From Actinomycetospora sp. NBRC 106375 (lineage in GTDB: Bacteria; Actinomycetota; Actinomycetes; Mycobacteriales; Pseudonocardiaceae), in NCBI RefSeq assembly GCF_030269665.1, contig NZ_BSTS01000008.1:1-64000 (forward strand): 64,000 nucleotides of DNA, read 5' to 3'. A program made the position numbers and the translations under genes. The notes beneath the pieces were generated by a model that made no database searches, was not told the DNA's origin, and worked only from the letters and a program-made list of their open reading frames with translations. Positions 1-8,843 of the stretch are shown here, piece after piece; within the stretch, counting starts at the first letter, position 1; every line of letters starts with the position of its first letter.

Positions 1-58
1 TGTCCGGGGCCAGCAGGAACCGCTGATCCCGATCCACCGGCCGATACCTCTTCGCCAC
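1..58 (-). CDS. IS1182-like transposase, N-terminal 19 residues (cut by window edge)
   Basis: Reading leftwards from a GTG at 58, the frame gives MAKRYRPVDRDQRFLLAPD and runs off the window. The pattern (Y-R-P-x-D-x-D-Q-x-x-L-L-x-P) is the N-terminus I know from IS1182-family transposases. A good ribosome site (GGAGG, 8 nt before the GTG) supports the start. The A/T-richer stretch at about 109-121 (TTTGGCAACAGGCTC) could be the terminal inverted repeat of the element, but the other end is outside the window. Only the first residues are visible, so whether the element is intact is unknown. Confidence 0.55.
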   Translation of the reverse strand, partial: MAKRYRPVDRDQRFLLAPD

Positions 59-134
59 CCCAAGATCCTCCCCCGATCCCGAGATCGACAGGCGAAGGCG
101 CGCGATTTGGCAACAGGCTCCATCTGACACCGAT

Positions 135-153
135 CGTCACCGAGATCGCGATC
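135..153. repeat. 19-bp motif shared with 51336-51397
   Basis: The sequence CGTCACCGAGATCGCGATC occurs here. It recurs with one change at 51379-51397 and in inverted orientation at 51336-51354. In both places it lies just upstream of the larger dyad repeat (187-254 and 51406-51472), so it seems to be part of a longer repeated intergenic unit. Confidence 0.7.
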
Positions 154-186
154 GAGGGTCGAGGTGCGCGGCGGGCGCGGGCCGGC

Positions 187-254
187 CCCGGCGTGTCGCG
201 CCGGCGAGGATGTGGCGATCCTGGCGTGAGACGCCAGGAAAGCCGCATCGCTCG
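187..254. repeat. Dyad repeat family A, copy 1
   Basis: This 68-bp block is repeated almost exactly at 51406-51472 (one indel and two substitutions). Its centre is a perfect 9-bp stem with a 3-nt loop (TCCTGGCGT at 219-227, ACGCCAGGA at 231-239). The flanks continue the symmetry in patches (CGAG, GATG, GGC mirrored by GCC, CATC, CTCG). It lies just past the stop codon of the 273-791 gene, so it may act as a terminator; it could also be a mobile palindromic element. Confidence 0.8.
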
Positions 255-272
255 AACAGCCCGCGGTCCGAT

Positions 273-791
273 CTAGCCGTCGGTGCCCATCGCGAGCTTG
301 CCGAGCATGTCGCGCGCCTTCTCGGCGTTGCGGGGCTGGCAGAGGACGTCGTAGCGCCCGGCCACGAGCTGGCTCTGCGAGGTGAAGTCGCGCCGGCCGC
401 GGGAGGCGCCGTAGGTGATCGCGCCGGACACGACACCGAAGACGATGCCGAGCACCAGGCCGGTGAGGATCGAGCCCAGCCCGCTGCCGACGGGCGCGAG
501 CAGCGAGAGCACGAGCCCGACGAACAGGCCCAGCCAGGCCCCGGACGCCGCGCCCGTGGCGAGCACGCGACCCCAGGTCAGGCGGGCGATGACGCGCTCG
601 ACGAGCATGAGGTCGACGCCGACGATGGTGACGTCGGCGACGGGGAACTCGTTGTCCGCGAGGTGGTCGACGGCCCGCTGGGCCTCCTCGTACTTCGCGT
701 AGGAGCCCACGGGCCAGCCGGACGGCGGCTCGGGGAGATTGGGCAGCCCCGGCTGGGCGCCCGGGCGGTTCCCGGTGAACGGCGCAGTCAC
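273..791 (-). CDS. General stress protein 17M/YflT-type membrane protein
   Basis: 172 residues. The first part (about 25-70) has the GSYxxYEEAQRAVDHLADNEF pattern of the GSP17M/YflT domain, in which residues like these pair a short soluble fold with a glycine-rich hydrophobic region. Two membrane segments are visible at about 75-95 and 100-125, both rich in Gly. The C-terminal part repeats a short soluble stretch (QSQLVAGRYDVLC). The family is linked to general stress in Bacillus; a role here is inferred only. The gene stands alone, followed on its 3' side by dyad repeat A and preceded by the terminator of the acyl-CoA dehydrogenase. Confidence 0.75.
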   Translation of the reverse strand: MTAPFTGNRPGAQPGLPNLPEPPSGWPVGSYAKYEEAQRAVDHLADNEFPVADVTIVGVDLMLVERVIARLTWGRVLATGAASGAWLGLFVGLVLSLLAPVGSGLGSILTGLVLGIVFGVVSGAITYGASRGRRDFTSQSQLVAGRYDVLCQPRNAEKARDMLGKLAMGTDG

Positions 792-845
792 GACGATCCC
801 TCGCTGTCCTTCGCAAACGGTCCTACTGAGTCGTCAACGCCCGCC

Positions 846-871
846 CCCGCCCGGGAGTGCCCGGGCGGGGC
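846..871 (-). terminator. Hairpin terminator of the acyl-CoA dehydrogenase operon
   Basis: An 11-bp perfect GC stem (CCCCGCCCGGG, 846-856) with a 4-nt loop and its complement at 861-871. It sits 28 nt past the stop codon at 899 of the leftward gene. No T-run follows, which is usual for actinobacterial terminators. Confidence 0.6.
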
Positions 872-898
872 GAGCTGTGACGAAGGACCGTACCGCTG

Positions 899-2092
899 TC
901 AGCGCAGCTTGTAGTCCTTCAGCAGGCCGCGGCTGATGATCGTCTTCTGGATCTCCGAGGTGCCCTCGCCGATGAGCAGGAACGGCGCCTCGCGCATGAG
1001 GCGCTCGATCTCGTACTCCTTGGAGTAGCCGTAGCCGCCGTGGATGCGGAACGACTCCTCGGTGACCTCCTTGCAGTACTCCGAGGCGATCATCTTCGCC
1101 ATCCCGGCCTCGACGTCGTTGCGCTCGCCGCGGTCCTTGAGCCGGGCGGCGTTGACCATCATGTGGTGCGCGGCCTCGACCTTGGTGGCCATCTCGGCGA
1201 GCTTGAACGAGATCGCCTGGTGCTGCGCGATCGGCTTGCCGAACGTGGAGCGCTGCTGGGCGTACTCGATGCCGAGCTCGAAGGCGCGGATCGCGATGCC
1301 GCAGGCGCGGGCGGCGACGTTGACGCGCCCGACCTCGACGCCGTCCATCATCTGCGCGAAGCCCTTGCCGGGCGCGCCGCCGAGCACCTGTGACTGCGGG
1401 ATGCGGAAGCCGTCGAACACCATCTCGGTGGTGTCGACGCCCTTGTAGCCCATCTTCTCGATCTTGCCCGGGATGCTCAGGCCCTCGGCGACCTTGCCGA
1501 AGCCCCGCTCCTTGTCCACGAGGATCGTGGTCAGGTTCTGGTAGGGCTTCTCGCCGCCCTCGTCGGTCTTGACGAGCGCGGCGGTGAGGTTCGACGACCC
1601 GCCGTTGGTCAGCCACATCTTGGCGCCGTTGACGACGTAGTCGTCGCCGTCGGCCTTCGCGCTGGTCTTGATGGCCGCGACGTCCGAGCCGAGGTCGGGC
1701 TCCGACATCGAGAACGACCCGGTGATCTCGCCGGTGGCCATCTTCGGCAGGTAGTGCTGCTTCTGCTCGGGCGTGCCGTGCTGGCGCAGCATGTACGCGA
1801 CGATGAAGTGGGTGTTGATGACGCCGGAGACGCTCATCCACCCGCGGGCGATCTGCTCCACGACCAGGGCGTAGGTCAGCAGCGACTCGCCCAGACCGTC
1901 GTACTCCTCCGGGATCATGAGCCCGAACAGGCCCATCTCCTTCATCCCGTCGACGATGTCCTGCGGGTAGACGTCGTCGTGCTCCAGCTGCTGCGCGTGC
2001 GGGATGATCTCCTTGTCCACGAAGTCGCGGACCGTGGACAGGATCTCGGTCTGCACATCGGTCAGGCCGGCGGTCTGGGCGAGGCGTGCCAT
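899..2092 (-). CDS. Acyl-CoA dehydrogenase
   Basis: 397 residues, full length for the family. It oxidises an acyl-CoA to the trans-2-enoyl-CoA using FAD and passes electrons to ETF. The first family signature is seen as SFSMSEPDLGSD (about 125-140), the second as GGYGYSKEYEIERLMREA, and the catalytic glutamate lies in GEGTSEIQ at about residue 376. AGGAG precedes the ATG start. The CoA-ester lyase gene ends 43 nt upstream on the same strand, so the two are probably one operon, suggesting breakdown of a branched or dicarboxylic acyl-CoA. The exact substrate cannot be read from sequence. Confidence 0.93.
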   Translation of the reverse strand: MARLAQTAGLTDVQTEILSTVRDFVDKEIIPHAQQLEHDDVYPQDIVDGMKEMGLFGLMIPEEYDGLGESLLTYALVVEQIARGWMSVSGVINTHFIVAYMLRQHGTPEQKQHYLPKMATGEITGSFSMSEPDLGSDVAAIKTSAKADGDDYVVNGAKMWLTNGGSSNLTAALVKTDEGGEKPYQNLTTILVDKERGFGKVAEGLSIPGKIEKMGYKGVDTTEMVFDGFRIPQSQVLGGAPGKGFAQMMDGVEVGRVNVAARACGIAIRAFELGIEYAQQRSTFGKPIAQHQAISFKLAEMATKVEAAHHMMVNAARLKDRGERNDVEAGMAKMIASEYCKEVTEESFRIHGGYGYSKEYEIERLMREAPFLLIGEGTSEIQKTIISRGLLKDYKLR

Positions 2093-2135
2093 GCGTGGTG
2101 CTCCTGGGCGTCTAGAAGTTACCGGCGAGTATCGA

Positions 2136-3095
2136 TCAGCTCTCCGGCGGCGTCCAGCGCTCGCCGCGGGACATGCCGGCGGCGCGCCCCTTGCCCGCGA
2201 TGACCAGGGCCATCTTGCGGCTGGCCTCGTCGATCATCTCGTCGCCGAGCATCGCGGAGCCCTTGGCGCCGCCTGCCTCCGAGGTGAACCACTCGTAGGC
2301 GTCGAGGATGTTCTCGGCGTGGTCGTAGTCCTCCTGCGAGGGCGAGAACGTCTCGTTCGCGGCGTCGATCTGGCCGGGGTGCAGCACCCACTTGCCGTCG
2401 TAGCCCAGGGCCGCGGCGCGGTTGGCCACGCGGCGGAAGCCGTCGACGTCGCGGATCTGCAGGTAGGGGCCGTCGATGGCCTGCAGGTCGTTGGCCCGCG
2501 CGGCCATGAGGATCTGCATGAGGATGTAGTGGTAGGCGTCGCCCTCGGTGTAGCCGGGGGGCTGCTCGCCGACGACCAGCGACTTCATGTTGATCGAGGC
2601 CATGAAGTCGGCGGGCCCGAAGACGATCGTCTCCAGCCGGGGCGACGACTCGGCGATGGCGACGACGTTGTTGAGGCCGCGGGCGTTCTCGATCTGCGCC
2701 TCGATGCCGATGGCGCCGACCTCGTAGCCCATGGTCTTCTCGATCTGGGTGAGCAGGAAGTCCAGCGCGTGGACCTGCTCGGGGGTCTGCACCTTCGGCA
2801 GCATGATCGCGTCGAGGTTGGCCCCGGCGCCCTCCACGACCTCGGTGACGTCGCGGTAGGTCCACTCGGTGGTCCAGTCGTTGACGCGCACGACGCGCGT
2901 CTTGCCCTCCCAGCCGCCCTCGTTGAGCGCCGCCACGATCGTCTTGCGGGCCTCGGGCTTCACCAGCGGTGCGCAGGCGTCCTCGAGGTCCAGGAAGATC
3001 TGGTCGGCGGGCAGGGTGCGGGCCTTGTCGATGAACTTCTGGCTCGACCCGGGCACCGCCAGACACGACCGGCGGGGACGGTTCTCCACACTCAC
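2136..3095 (-). CDS. HpcH/HpaI-family CoA-ester lyase (citrate lyase beta-like)
   Basis: 319 residues from a GTG at 3095 that has GGAGG ten bases upstream; a longer frame to 3146 lacks such a site. The TIM-barrel family (CitE, malyl-CoA and citramalyl-CoA lyases) is recognised by RRSCLAVPGSS at the N-terminus, the Mg-binding acidic motif FLDLEDA, the E in AQIENARG and the D in FGPADFMAS. The likely reaction is reversible cleavage of a 3-hydroxy-dicarboxyl-CoA such as malyl-CoA to acetyl-CoA or propionyl-CoA plus glyoxylate or pyruvate. It precedes an acyl-CoA dehydrogenase in an apparent operon, which fits a CoA-thioester catabolic step. Substrate is not determined. Confidence 0.85.
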   Translation of the reverse strand: MSVENRPRRSCLAVPGSSQKFIDKARTLPADQIFLDLEDACAPLVKPEARKTIVAALNEGGWEGKTRVVRVNDWTTEWTYRDVTEVVEGAGANLDAIMLPKVQTPEQVHALDFLLTQIEKTMGYEVGAIGIEAQIENARGLNNVVAIAESSPRLETIVFGPADFMASINMKSLVVGEQPPGYTEGDAYHYILMQILMAARANDLQAIDGPYLQIRDVDGFRRVANRAAALGYDGKWVLHPGQIDAANETFSPSQEDYDHAENILDAYEWFTSEAGGAKGSAMLGDEMIDEASRKMALVIAGKGRAAGMSRGERWTPPES

Positions 3096-3234
3096 GAGCT
3101 GCTGACCTCCACGACAGGGTCCACGACTGGTCCGCGATGCTGACACGGGCTCCCGGGCCGCATCGGACGTGGTGAGGACCCTCTCAGAGGTGACTCGATC
3201 CAGCTCGGCGCCCGCCGGCGGTTAGCCTTCTGCC

Positions 3235-4503
3235 GTGACTACCGCCATGGCCAGGGTGTTCGTGGCCCGCATGGTCGGGCTGCCCGTCCTGGGCCCGGAT
3301 GGCGAACGCATCGGGCGCGTCCGCGACGCCGTGTGCGCCGTGGCGGTCGGACCCCGCCCGCCGCGGGTGCTCGGGCTCGTCGTCACGGTCGGGTCGCGGC
3401 GGCGGATCTTCGTGCCGATGCTGCGGGTCACGTCGGTCGACGCCGCGGCCGTCACGCTGGCCACCGGGCAGGTCAACCTGCGGGCGTTCGCCCAGCGCCC
3501 GAACGAGGTGCTGGTGGTGGGCGAGATGCTCGACGCCCGGGTGCGCGTCACCGACCACGACACCGACGCCCAGGTGGTCGACGTCCTCATGGAGCACCAG
3601 CGCAGCCGCGACTGGCTGGTGACGCGCCTGGCGGTGCGCGAGCTGGTCGGGCGCCTCGGCCGACGGGGCCCGGTGCAGGTGCTGCCGTGGGCGGCGGTGT
3701 CGGGCCTGTCGCTGTCCGAGGCGGGGCAGGGCACCGAGCAGCTGCTCGCCACGTTCGAGGACATGCGCCCCGCGGACATCGCCCACGCGCTGCTGGACCT
3801 CCCGCAGCGCCGCCGCCACGACGTCGCCGACGGCCTGGGCGACGAACGGCTCGCCGACGTGCTCGAGGAGCTGCCGTCGGCCGAGCAGCAGGACCTCCTG
3901 CGCCACCTCTCCTCCGACCGCGCCGCCGACGTCCTCGAGGAGATGGACCCCGACGACGCCGCCGACCTGCTGGCCGACCTGCCCGGCGCCGAGTCCGAGG
4001 AGCTCCTCGGCCTCATGGAGCCCGAGGAGTCCGAGCCGGTGCGGCGCCTGCTGTCGTACTCGTCGGACACCGCGGGCGGGCTCATGACGCCCGAGCCGAT
4101 CGTCCTGACACCCGGCGCGACGATCGCCGAGGCGCTGGCCCACGTGCGCAACCCCGACATCACACCGGCCCTGGCGTCGATGGTGTTCGTCTGCCGCCCG
4201 CCCACGGCCACGCCGACCGGTCGCTACCTCGGCTGCGTGCACTCCCAGCGCCTGCTGCGCGAGGCACCGTCCGAGCTCGTCGCGGGCGTGCTCGACTCCG
4301 AGCTGACCCGCATCGGGCCGGAGGCGAGCCTGGCCGAGGTCACCCGCTACTTCGCGACCTACAACCTCGTGTGCGGCCCGGTCATCGACGAGGGCGGGCA
4401 CCTCGTGGGCGCGGTGACCGTCGATGACGTCCTCGACCACCTGCTGCCCGAGGACTGGCGCTCCCAGCCGGACCCCGAACCTGCCGGGGGCGCCCGTGCC
4501 TGA
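3235..4503 (+). CDS. PRC-barrel / MgtE N-domain / CBS-domain protein (Rv1232c type)
   Basis: 422 residues with no membrane segment. An N-terminal PRC-barrel-like region (LPVLGPDGERIGRVRDAV) is followed by an MgtE intracellular N-domain of acidic helical repeats (about 160-270, for example DLLRHLSSDRAADVLEEMDP and SDTAGGLMTPEP), then paired CBS domains (about 285-405). MgtE transporters use this module to sense Mg2+; here the transport domain is absent, so it is more likely a regulatory or scaffolding protein. It overlaps the next gene (DUF1003) by 8 nt. The same trio with mrp occurs in M. tuberculosis as Rv1232c-Rv1229c (from memory). The start may be GTG 3235 or ATG 3247; neither has a strong ribosome site. 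Confidence 0.85.
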   Translation: MTTAMARVFVARMVGLPVLGPDGERIGRVRDAVCAVAVGPRPPRVLGLVVTVGSRRRIFVPMLRVTSVDAAAVTLATGQVNLRAFAQRPNEVLVVGEMLDARVRVTDHDTDAQVVDVLMEHQRSRDWLVTRLAVRELVGRLGRRGPVQVLPWAAVSGLSLSEAGQGTEQLLATFEDMRPADIAHALLDLPQRRRHDVADGLGDERLADVLEELPSAEQQDLLRHLSSDRAADVLEEMDPDDAADLLADLPGAESEELLGLMEPEESEPVRRLLSYSSDTAGGLMTPEPIVLTPGATIAEALAHVRNPDITPALASMVFVCRPPTATPTGRYLGCVHSQRLLREAPSELVAGVLDSELTRIGPEASLAEVTRYFATYNLVCGPVIDEGGHLVGAVTVDDVLDHLLPEDWRSQPDPEPAGGARA

Positions 4504-5206
4504 GGCCAGCACCCGGCGCCGGCTCGACCAGCCCGCCGGCACCAGCCGTTTCCGGCTCTCCGTCGACGCGGAGTGGTTCGCCCGGTTCGCCGAGCGTCTC
4601 GCGCGCTTCCTCGGCACCGGCACGTTCCTGCTCTGGCAGTCGGTCATCGTGGCGGTCTGGATCGTCCTGAACGTCTTCGCGATCAGCCTGCAATGGGACC
4701 CCTACCCGTTCATCCTGCTCAACCTGGCGTTCTCCACCCAGGCCGCGTACGCCGCGCCGCTGATCCTGCTCGCGCAGAACCGGCAGGACGACCGCGACCG
4801 CATCTCCCTCGAGGAGGACCGGACGCGGGCGGGCCGGCTCTCGGCCGAGACGGAGTACCTGGCGCGCGAGCTGGCGTCGATGCGCCTGCAGCTCGGCGAG
4901 GTCGTCACCCGCGACTACCTGCGCGGCGAGCTCGAGCAGGTCCGCGGCGTCCGCGACGGCACCCGCGACCCCGACGGCAGCGGCAAGCCGGACAAGGCCC
5001 TGGAGAGGGCGGTCGCCCGGGCCGTCGACCGCGCCGTGGACCGGGCGGTCGACACCCGCCTGTCCGCCGCCGTCGAGCAGGCCCTCGTGCGCGCGCTCGA
5101 CCGGCACGAGACCGGCGCGGGTGCCGGAGCGGGCACCGGCGCGGGGACAGTGGTCGACGGGGACGGCGACCAGCCCGGGTCGTCGAGCTCGGCGAACGGA
5201 CGCTGA
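4496..5206 (+). CDS. DUF1003 membrane protein
   Basis: 236 residues from a GTG at 4496 that overlaps the end of the upstream gene by 8 nt, with a GGGGG site just before it. Two membrane helices (about 38-58 and 68-90) are joined by a short loop, and the second is followed by the family hallmark QNRQDDRDR. The rest is a charged coiled-coil-like tail, ending in low-complexity Gly/Ala. DUF1003 proteins are uncharacterised inner-membrane proteins. The coupling with a MgtE-N/CBS protein hints at an ion-related function, which is inference only. Confidence 0.85.
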   Translation: MPEASTRRRLDQPAGTSRFRLSVDAEWFARFAERLARFLGTGTFLLWQSVIVAVWIVLNVFAISLQWDPYPFILLNLAFSTQAAYAAPLILLAQNRQDDRDRISLEEDRTRAGRLSAETEYLARELASMRLQLGEVVTRDYLRGELEQVRGVRDGTRDPDGSGKPDKALERAVARAVDRAVDRAVDTRLSAAVEQALVRALDRHETGAGAGAGTGAGTVVDGDGDQPGSSSSANGR

Positions 5207-5412
5207 GCCCCCTCCCGGCCACCCTCCGCCACCAGTCCCCTGCTCGGCGTGACGTGCGACGCCCGCCGTGCCGGAGACCCCGAGGTGACCGGCACGTAGC
5301 ATGGGAGTGAGCCGATGGGGGCCGTCTGCCCCCGTCCCCGGTCTCCCAGGCGGGCCGCGACGTGGCCGCCGTGGGCGGGACCGGTGTCCCTCGGAGAGTC
5401 GAGAAGGGTCCG

Positions 5413-6549
5413 ATGGCCGCAGCACCGTCCGTCGACGCGATCCGGTCCGCGCTGGCCGGCGTCGAGGATCCCGAGATCCACAAGCCGATCACCGAGCTGG
5501 GCATGGTCAAGGACATCCGCGTCCTCGACCACGGCAAGGTCGAGGTGGCCGTCTACCTGACCGTCGCCGGCTGTCCGATGAAGGAGACCATCACCCAGCG
5601 CGTGACCACGGCCGTCTCGGCGGTGTCGAACGTGACGGCCGTGTCGGTCGAGCTCGACGTCATGGACGACGAGCAGCGCCGCGAGCTGCGCCAGAAGGTC
5701 CGTGGCGACGCCGACGAGCCCGTGATCCCGTTCGCCCAGCCCGGGTCGCTGACCCGCGTCTACGCGGTCGCGTCGGGCAAGGGCGGCGTCGGCAAGTCGT
5801 CGGTGACGGTGAACCTCGCGGCCGCGATGGCCGACAAGGGCCTGTCGGTCGGGGTGGTCGACGCCGACATCTACGGCCACTCGGTGCCGCGCATGCTCGG
5901 CACCGACGACAAGCCGACCAAGGTCGACGACATGATCATGCCGCCGCAGAGCCACGGCGTGAAGGTCATCTCGATCGGCATGTTCACGCCGGGCAACACC
6001 CCGGTCGTGTGGCGCGGGCCGATGCTGCACCGCGCCCTGCAGCAGTTCCTCGCCGACGTGTTCTGGGGCGACCTGGACATCCTGCTGCTCGACCTGCCCC
6101 CGGGCACCGGCGACATCGCCATCTCCGTGGCCCAACTGGTCCCGAACGCCGAGCTCCTCGTCGTCACGACGCCGCAGCAGGCGGCCTCGGAGGTCGCCGA
6201 GCGCGCCGGCGCGATCGCGCTGCAGACCCGCCAGCGCCTCGCCGGCGTCGTCGAGAACATGTCGTGGATGGACCTGCCCGACGGCTCCCGCATGGACCTC
6301 TTCGGCTCCGGCGGCGGGCAGATCGTGGCCGACTCGCTGACGAAGTCGGTCGGCGGCACCGTGCCCCTGCTCGGCCAGATCCCGATCGACACCCGCCTGC
6401 GCGAGGGTGGCGACGCCGGCATGCCGCTCGTGCTGACCCAGCCCGAGTCCGCCGCCGGCGCCGCCCTGCGCGCGGTCGCGGAGAAGCTCTCCGTGCGCTC
6501 GCGCGGCCTCGCCGGGATGTCGCTGAACATCAGCCCCGCCGGCCGCTGA
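5413..6549 (+). CDS. mrp: Mrp/ApbC-type P-loop iron-sulfur carrier
   Basis: 378 residues from the ATG at 5413 (GAGAAGGG upstream); the frame is open further upstream but without a good start. Domains: an N-terminal MIP18/DUF59 domain (about 1-95) and a ParA-like P-loop ATPase with ASGKGGVGKSS (about residue 120), DADIYGHS and LDLPPGTGD. Mrp proteins carry and deliver Fe-S clusters. The C-terminal CxxC that binds the bridging cluster in ApbC is absent: the segment reads VENMSWMDLPDGSRMDLFG. I recall this from other actinobacterial Mrp proteins, so it is probably lineage-typical. The gene follows the MgtE-N and DUF1003 genes on the same strand. Confidence 0.93.
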   Translation: MAAAPSVDAIRSALAGVEDPEIHKPITELGMVKDIRVLDHGKVEVAVYLTVAGCPMKETITQRVTTAVSAVSNVTAVSVELDVMDDEQRRELRQKVRGDADEPVIPFAQPGSLTRVYAVASGKGGVGKSSVTVNLAAAMADKGLSVGVVDADIYGHSVPRMLGTDDKPTKVDDMIMPPQSHGVKVISIGMFTPGNTPVVWRGPMLHRALQQFLADVFWGDLDILLLDLPPGTGDIAISVAQLVPNAELLVVTTPQQAASEVAERAGAIALQTRQRLAGVVENMSWMDLPDGSRMDLFGSGGGQIVADSLTKSVGGTVPLLGQIPIDTRLREGGDAGMPLVLTQPESAAGAALRAVAEKLSVRSRGLAGMSLNISPAGR

Positions 6550-6596
6550 GCCGCCGGCCGGTGGAGGTGGCACCGCCGGATGCGCATGACCTCGGT

Positions 6597-6647
6597 GAAC
6601 GAAAGGCACTTTCGCTGCTACCGATGCAACGAAAGCGCCGTTCGTTC
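6597..6647. terminator. Imperfect inverted repeat between convergent mrp and rsgA
   Basis: Two 18-bp arms (6597-6614 and 6630-6647) pair at 16 of 18 positions, separated by 15 nt. The left arm also folds by itself (CGAAAG-GCA-CTTTCG). It is A/T-richer than its surroundings and lies between two converging gene ends, which fits a bidirectional terminator. Confidence 0.5.
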
Positions 6648-6661
6648 GTCTCCGGATGCGC

Positions 6662-7741
6662 TCAGCGGCCGCGGACCCGGTAGGCGCTGGTCGTGGGTGA
6701 CCTGCTTCCATCGCCCGCGACGCTCGGCCGCCAGCCGGGCGTGGTGCGCGCCGCCGCCCACTCGTCCTCGCGCTGCAGCGTGCGGTAGCCCTCCCGCCGG
6801 CGCGCCGAGAGCTCGCCCGCGTCGACGGCGGACCGGACCGCGCAGCCGGGCTCGCGGTCGTGGGCGCAGTCGGCGAAGCGGCAGCGCTCGGCGAGGTCGA
6901 CGACGTCGGCGAACGCCCGGTCGATGCCCCCGGCGGCGTCGCGGACACCCACGGCGCGCAGGCCCGGGGTGTCGATCAGCACGCTGTGATGCGCCTCCGG
7001 CGCCGCAGCTCCGCTGCGCTGCGTGCGGCCTCGCCCGGGGAGAAGCAGGAGCTCCCGGTGCACGGTGGTGTGGCGGCCCTTGTCGTCGACGTCGCGGACC
7101 GCGCCGACGGCCAGGACGTCCTCGCCGAGCAGCGCGTTGGCCAGCGTCGACTTGCCGGCGCCCGAGGGACCGACGAGCACGGTCGTGCCGCGGGCGGCCG
7201 CGGCCACCTCGGCGAGACCGTCGCCCGTGACGGCACTGACCGGGACGACGTCCACGCCCGGCGCCGCGGCGGCGAGGTCGGTGAGGGCGGCGACCAGCGA
7301 CGTGCCGTCGTCCCGGTCGATCTTCGTGAGGACGACGACCGGCGTCGCGCCGCTCTCCCAGGCGAGCGCGAGCAGCCGTTCGGTCCGCCCCGCCCGCAGC
7401 GCGGACCCGAGGGCGACGGTGACGAGCACCGTGTCGACGTTGGCGGCGAGGACCTGCCCCTCGGAGCGCCCGGACGCCGACGCGCGGGTCAGGGCGGTGC
7501 GCCGCGGCAGGACGGCGACGACGGAAGGACCGTCGACCAGCACCCAGTCCCCGACGGCACAGACGCCGAGCGGCGTGGCGCGGACACGACCGGCGTCGGT
7601 CAGGACGTCGACGCGGCCCCGGTCGACGCGGGCGACACGACCAGGCGTGCCCGACGCGTCGCCGGTGGGAGCGAGCTGCTCCCAGGAGTCGTCCCAGCCG
7701 AGGCCGGTCAGGACGGAGACGTGCGGAGAAGAGGAGAACAC
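6662..7741 (-). CDS. rsgA: Ribosome small-subunit-dependent GTPase A
   Basis: 359 residues. An OB-fold (about 20-95) is followed by a circularly permuted GTPase in which G4 (TKID) precedes G1 (GPSGAGKST) and G3 (DTPG). A C-terminal zinc knuckle is seen as CRFADCAHDREPGC. RsgA acts in late 30S subunit maturation, releasing assembly factors after GTP hydrolysis. The gene is alone on its strand and converges with mrp. Start ATG/GTG at 7741 is the farthest upstream and leaves a normal N-terminus. Confidence 0.93.
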   Translation of the reverse strand: MFSSSPHVSVLTGLGWDDSWEQLAPTGDASGTPGRVARVDRGRVDVLTDAGRVRATPLGVCAVGDWVLVDGPSVVAVLPRRTALTRASASGRSEGQVLAANVDTVLVTVALGSALRAGRTERLLALAWESGATPVVVLTKIDRDDGTSLVAALTDLAAAAPGVDVVPVSAVTGDGLAEVAAAARGTTVLVGPSGAGKSTLANALLGEDVLAVGAVRDVDDKGRHTTVHRELLLLPGRGRTQRSGAAAPEAHHSVLIDTPGLRAVGVRDAAGGIDRAFADVVDLAERCRFADCAHDREPGCAVRSAVDAGELSARRREGYRTLQREDEWAAARTTPGWRPSVAGDGSRSPTTSAYRVRGR

Positions 7742-7951
7742 TGCGGGGTACGACCCTTCGAGCAGGACGCCGCGCCGCTGATCAGTGCCACGGGGGCGTC
7801 ACCGTGTGATGGCGTGACGGCGCCGGTCATGGCGCCCGCTCCGGGCGGCCATGGCGTTCACTCCTCGAAGTCGTCCCCGGGGACCTCTCCCCGGACGGGA
7901 CCGAGCATGCCCATCAGGAGCCGGGTCGCGCCAGCCCCTTTCCCGTGACGG

Positions 7952-8824
7952 TCAGGCCACCTGCAGTGAGCGTCGCGAGAGGCCCCACATGGCGCCGTCG
8001 ATCGTCGTCGTCACCGGCCCCTCGGGATCGGTGGCCGCGCCGAGGGTGACGAACAGCGGGACGAAGTGCTCGGCCGTCGGGTGCGCGTAGGGCATGCCCG
8101 GGGCGTCGCGGAAGCGGTGCAGCGTCTCGAGGTCGCCGCGGTCGAGGGCCTCGGCGGCCCAGGCGTCGAAGTCCCCGGTCCAGCCCGGGGTGTCCCGGCC
8201 GGCGAGCATCTCGCGGGTCAGGAACGGCAGGCCGTGCGTCATGAACCCCGACCCGATCACCAGCACGCCCTCGCCGCGCAGCTCGCGCAGCCGCGCGCCG
8301 ATGGCCAGGAGCCGGTCGGGGTCCTCGGTCGGCAGGCTCATCTGCAGGACGGGGACGTCACCGAGCGGGTACATCACCTTCAGCGGCACCCAGGCGCCGT
8401 GGTCGAGCCCGCGGCGCGACGTGTGCGCCGGCTGCCCGTCCGGGAGCGTCGCGGCGACGCGGGCGGCGAGCTCCGAGGCGTCCGGGGTCGCGTAGGTCAT
8501 GCGGTAGAAGCGCTCGGCGAACCCGCCGAAGTCGTACACCAGGGGCGTGCCGGCCTCGGCGCTGGACAGCGTCAGCGGCGCGGACTCCCAGTGCGCCGAG
8601 ACGATGAGGATCGCCTTCGGGGTGGGGAGGCGGTCGGCCCACTCCCCCAGGCGCGTCATCCACTCGGCGTCGTCGAACAGCGGCGGCGCGCCGTGGCTGA
8701 CGTACAGCGCGGGCAGCGGGCCGTCCTGCGGCGTCCAGGGCGTGCGGCGCGCGGCGCGCTCGCGGGCGCCCGGCTCGTAGGCGTCGAACGCCGCTCCCGG
8801 GTGGGCGGTGGCGAACGGGTCCAT
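7952..8824 (-). CDS. LigB/YgiD-type class III extradiol ring-cleavage dioxygenase
   Basis: 290 residues from the ATG at 8824 (AGGGAGA five bases upstream). The family (4,5-DOPA dioxygenase-like) uses a metal held by histidines; they are seen in SHGAPPLF, VSAHWES and HPTAEHFVP. Predicted role is ring opening of catechol-type compounds, or detoxification of quinol-like molecules. It is divergent from a MarR regulator, and the space between them holds two copies of a TTGA-N4-TCAA dyad, so the enzyme is very probably repressed by that MarR protein and induced by a phenolic or quinone ligand (inference from the family). Confidence 0.88.
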   Translation of the reverse strand: MDPFATAHPGAAFDAYEPGARERAARRTPWTPQDGPLPALYVSHGAPPLFDDAEWMTRLGEWADRLPTPKAILIVSAHWESAPLTLSSAEAGTPLVYDFGGFAERFYRMTYATPDASELAARVAATLPDGQPAHTSRRGLDHGAWVPLKVMYPLGDVPVLQMSLPTEDPDRLLAIGARLRELRGEGVLVIGSGFMTHGLPFLTREMLAGRDTPGWTGDFDAWAAEALDRGDLETLHRFRDAPGMPYAHPTAEHFVPLFVTLGAATDPEGPVTTTIDGAMWGLSRRSLQVA

Positions 8825-8843
8825 GGCGTCTCCCTGCACGAGG

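Noticed and set aside
7895-7951. Short leftward peptide (…RLLMGMLGPVRGEVPGDDFEE) between rsgA and the dioxygenase
   Set aside because: Protein-like in composition and ends before rsgA, but there is no start context and no recognised family. It may be a relic; not supported as a gene.
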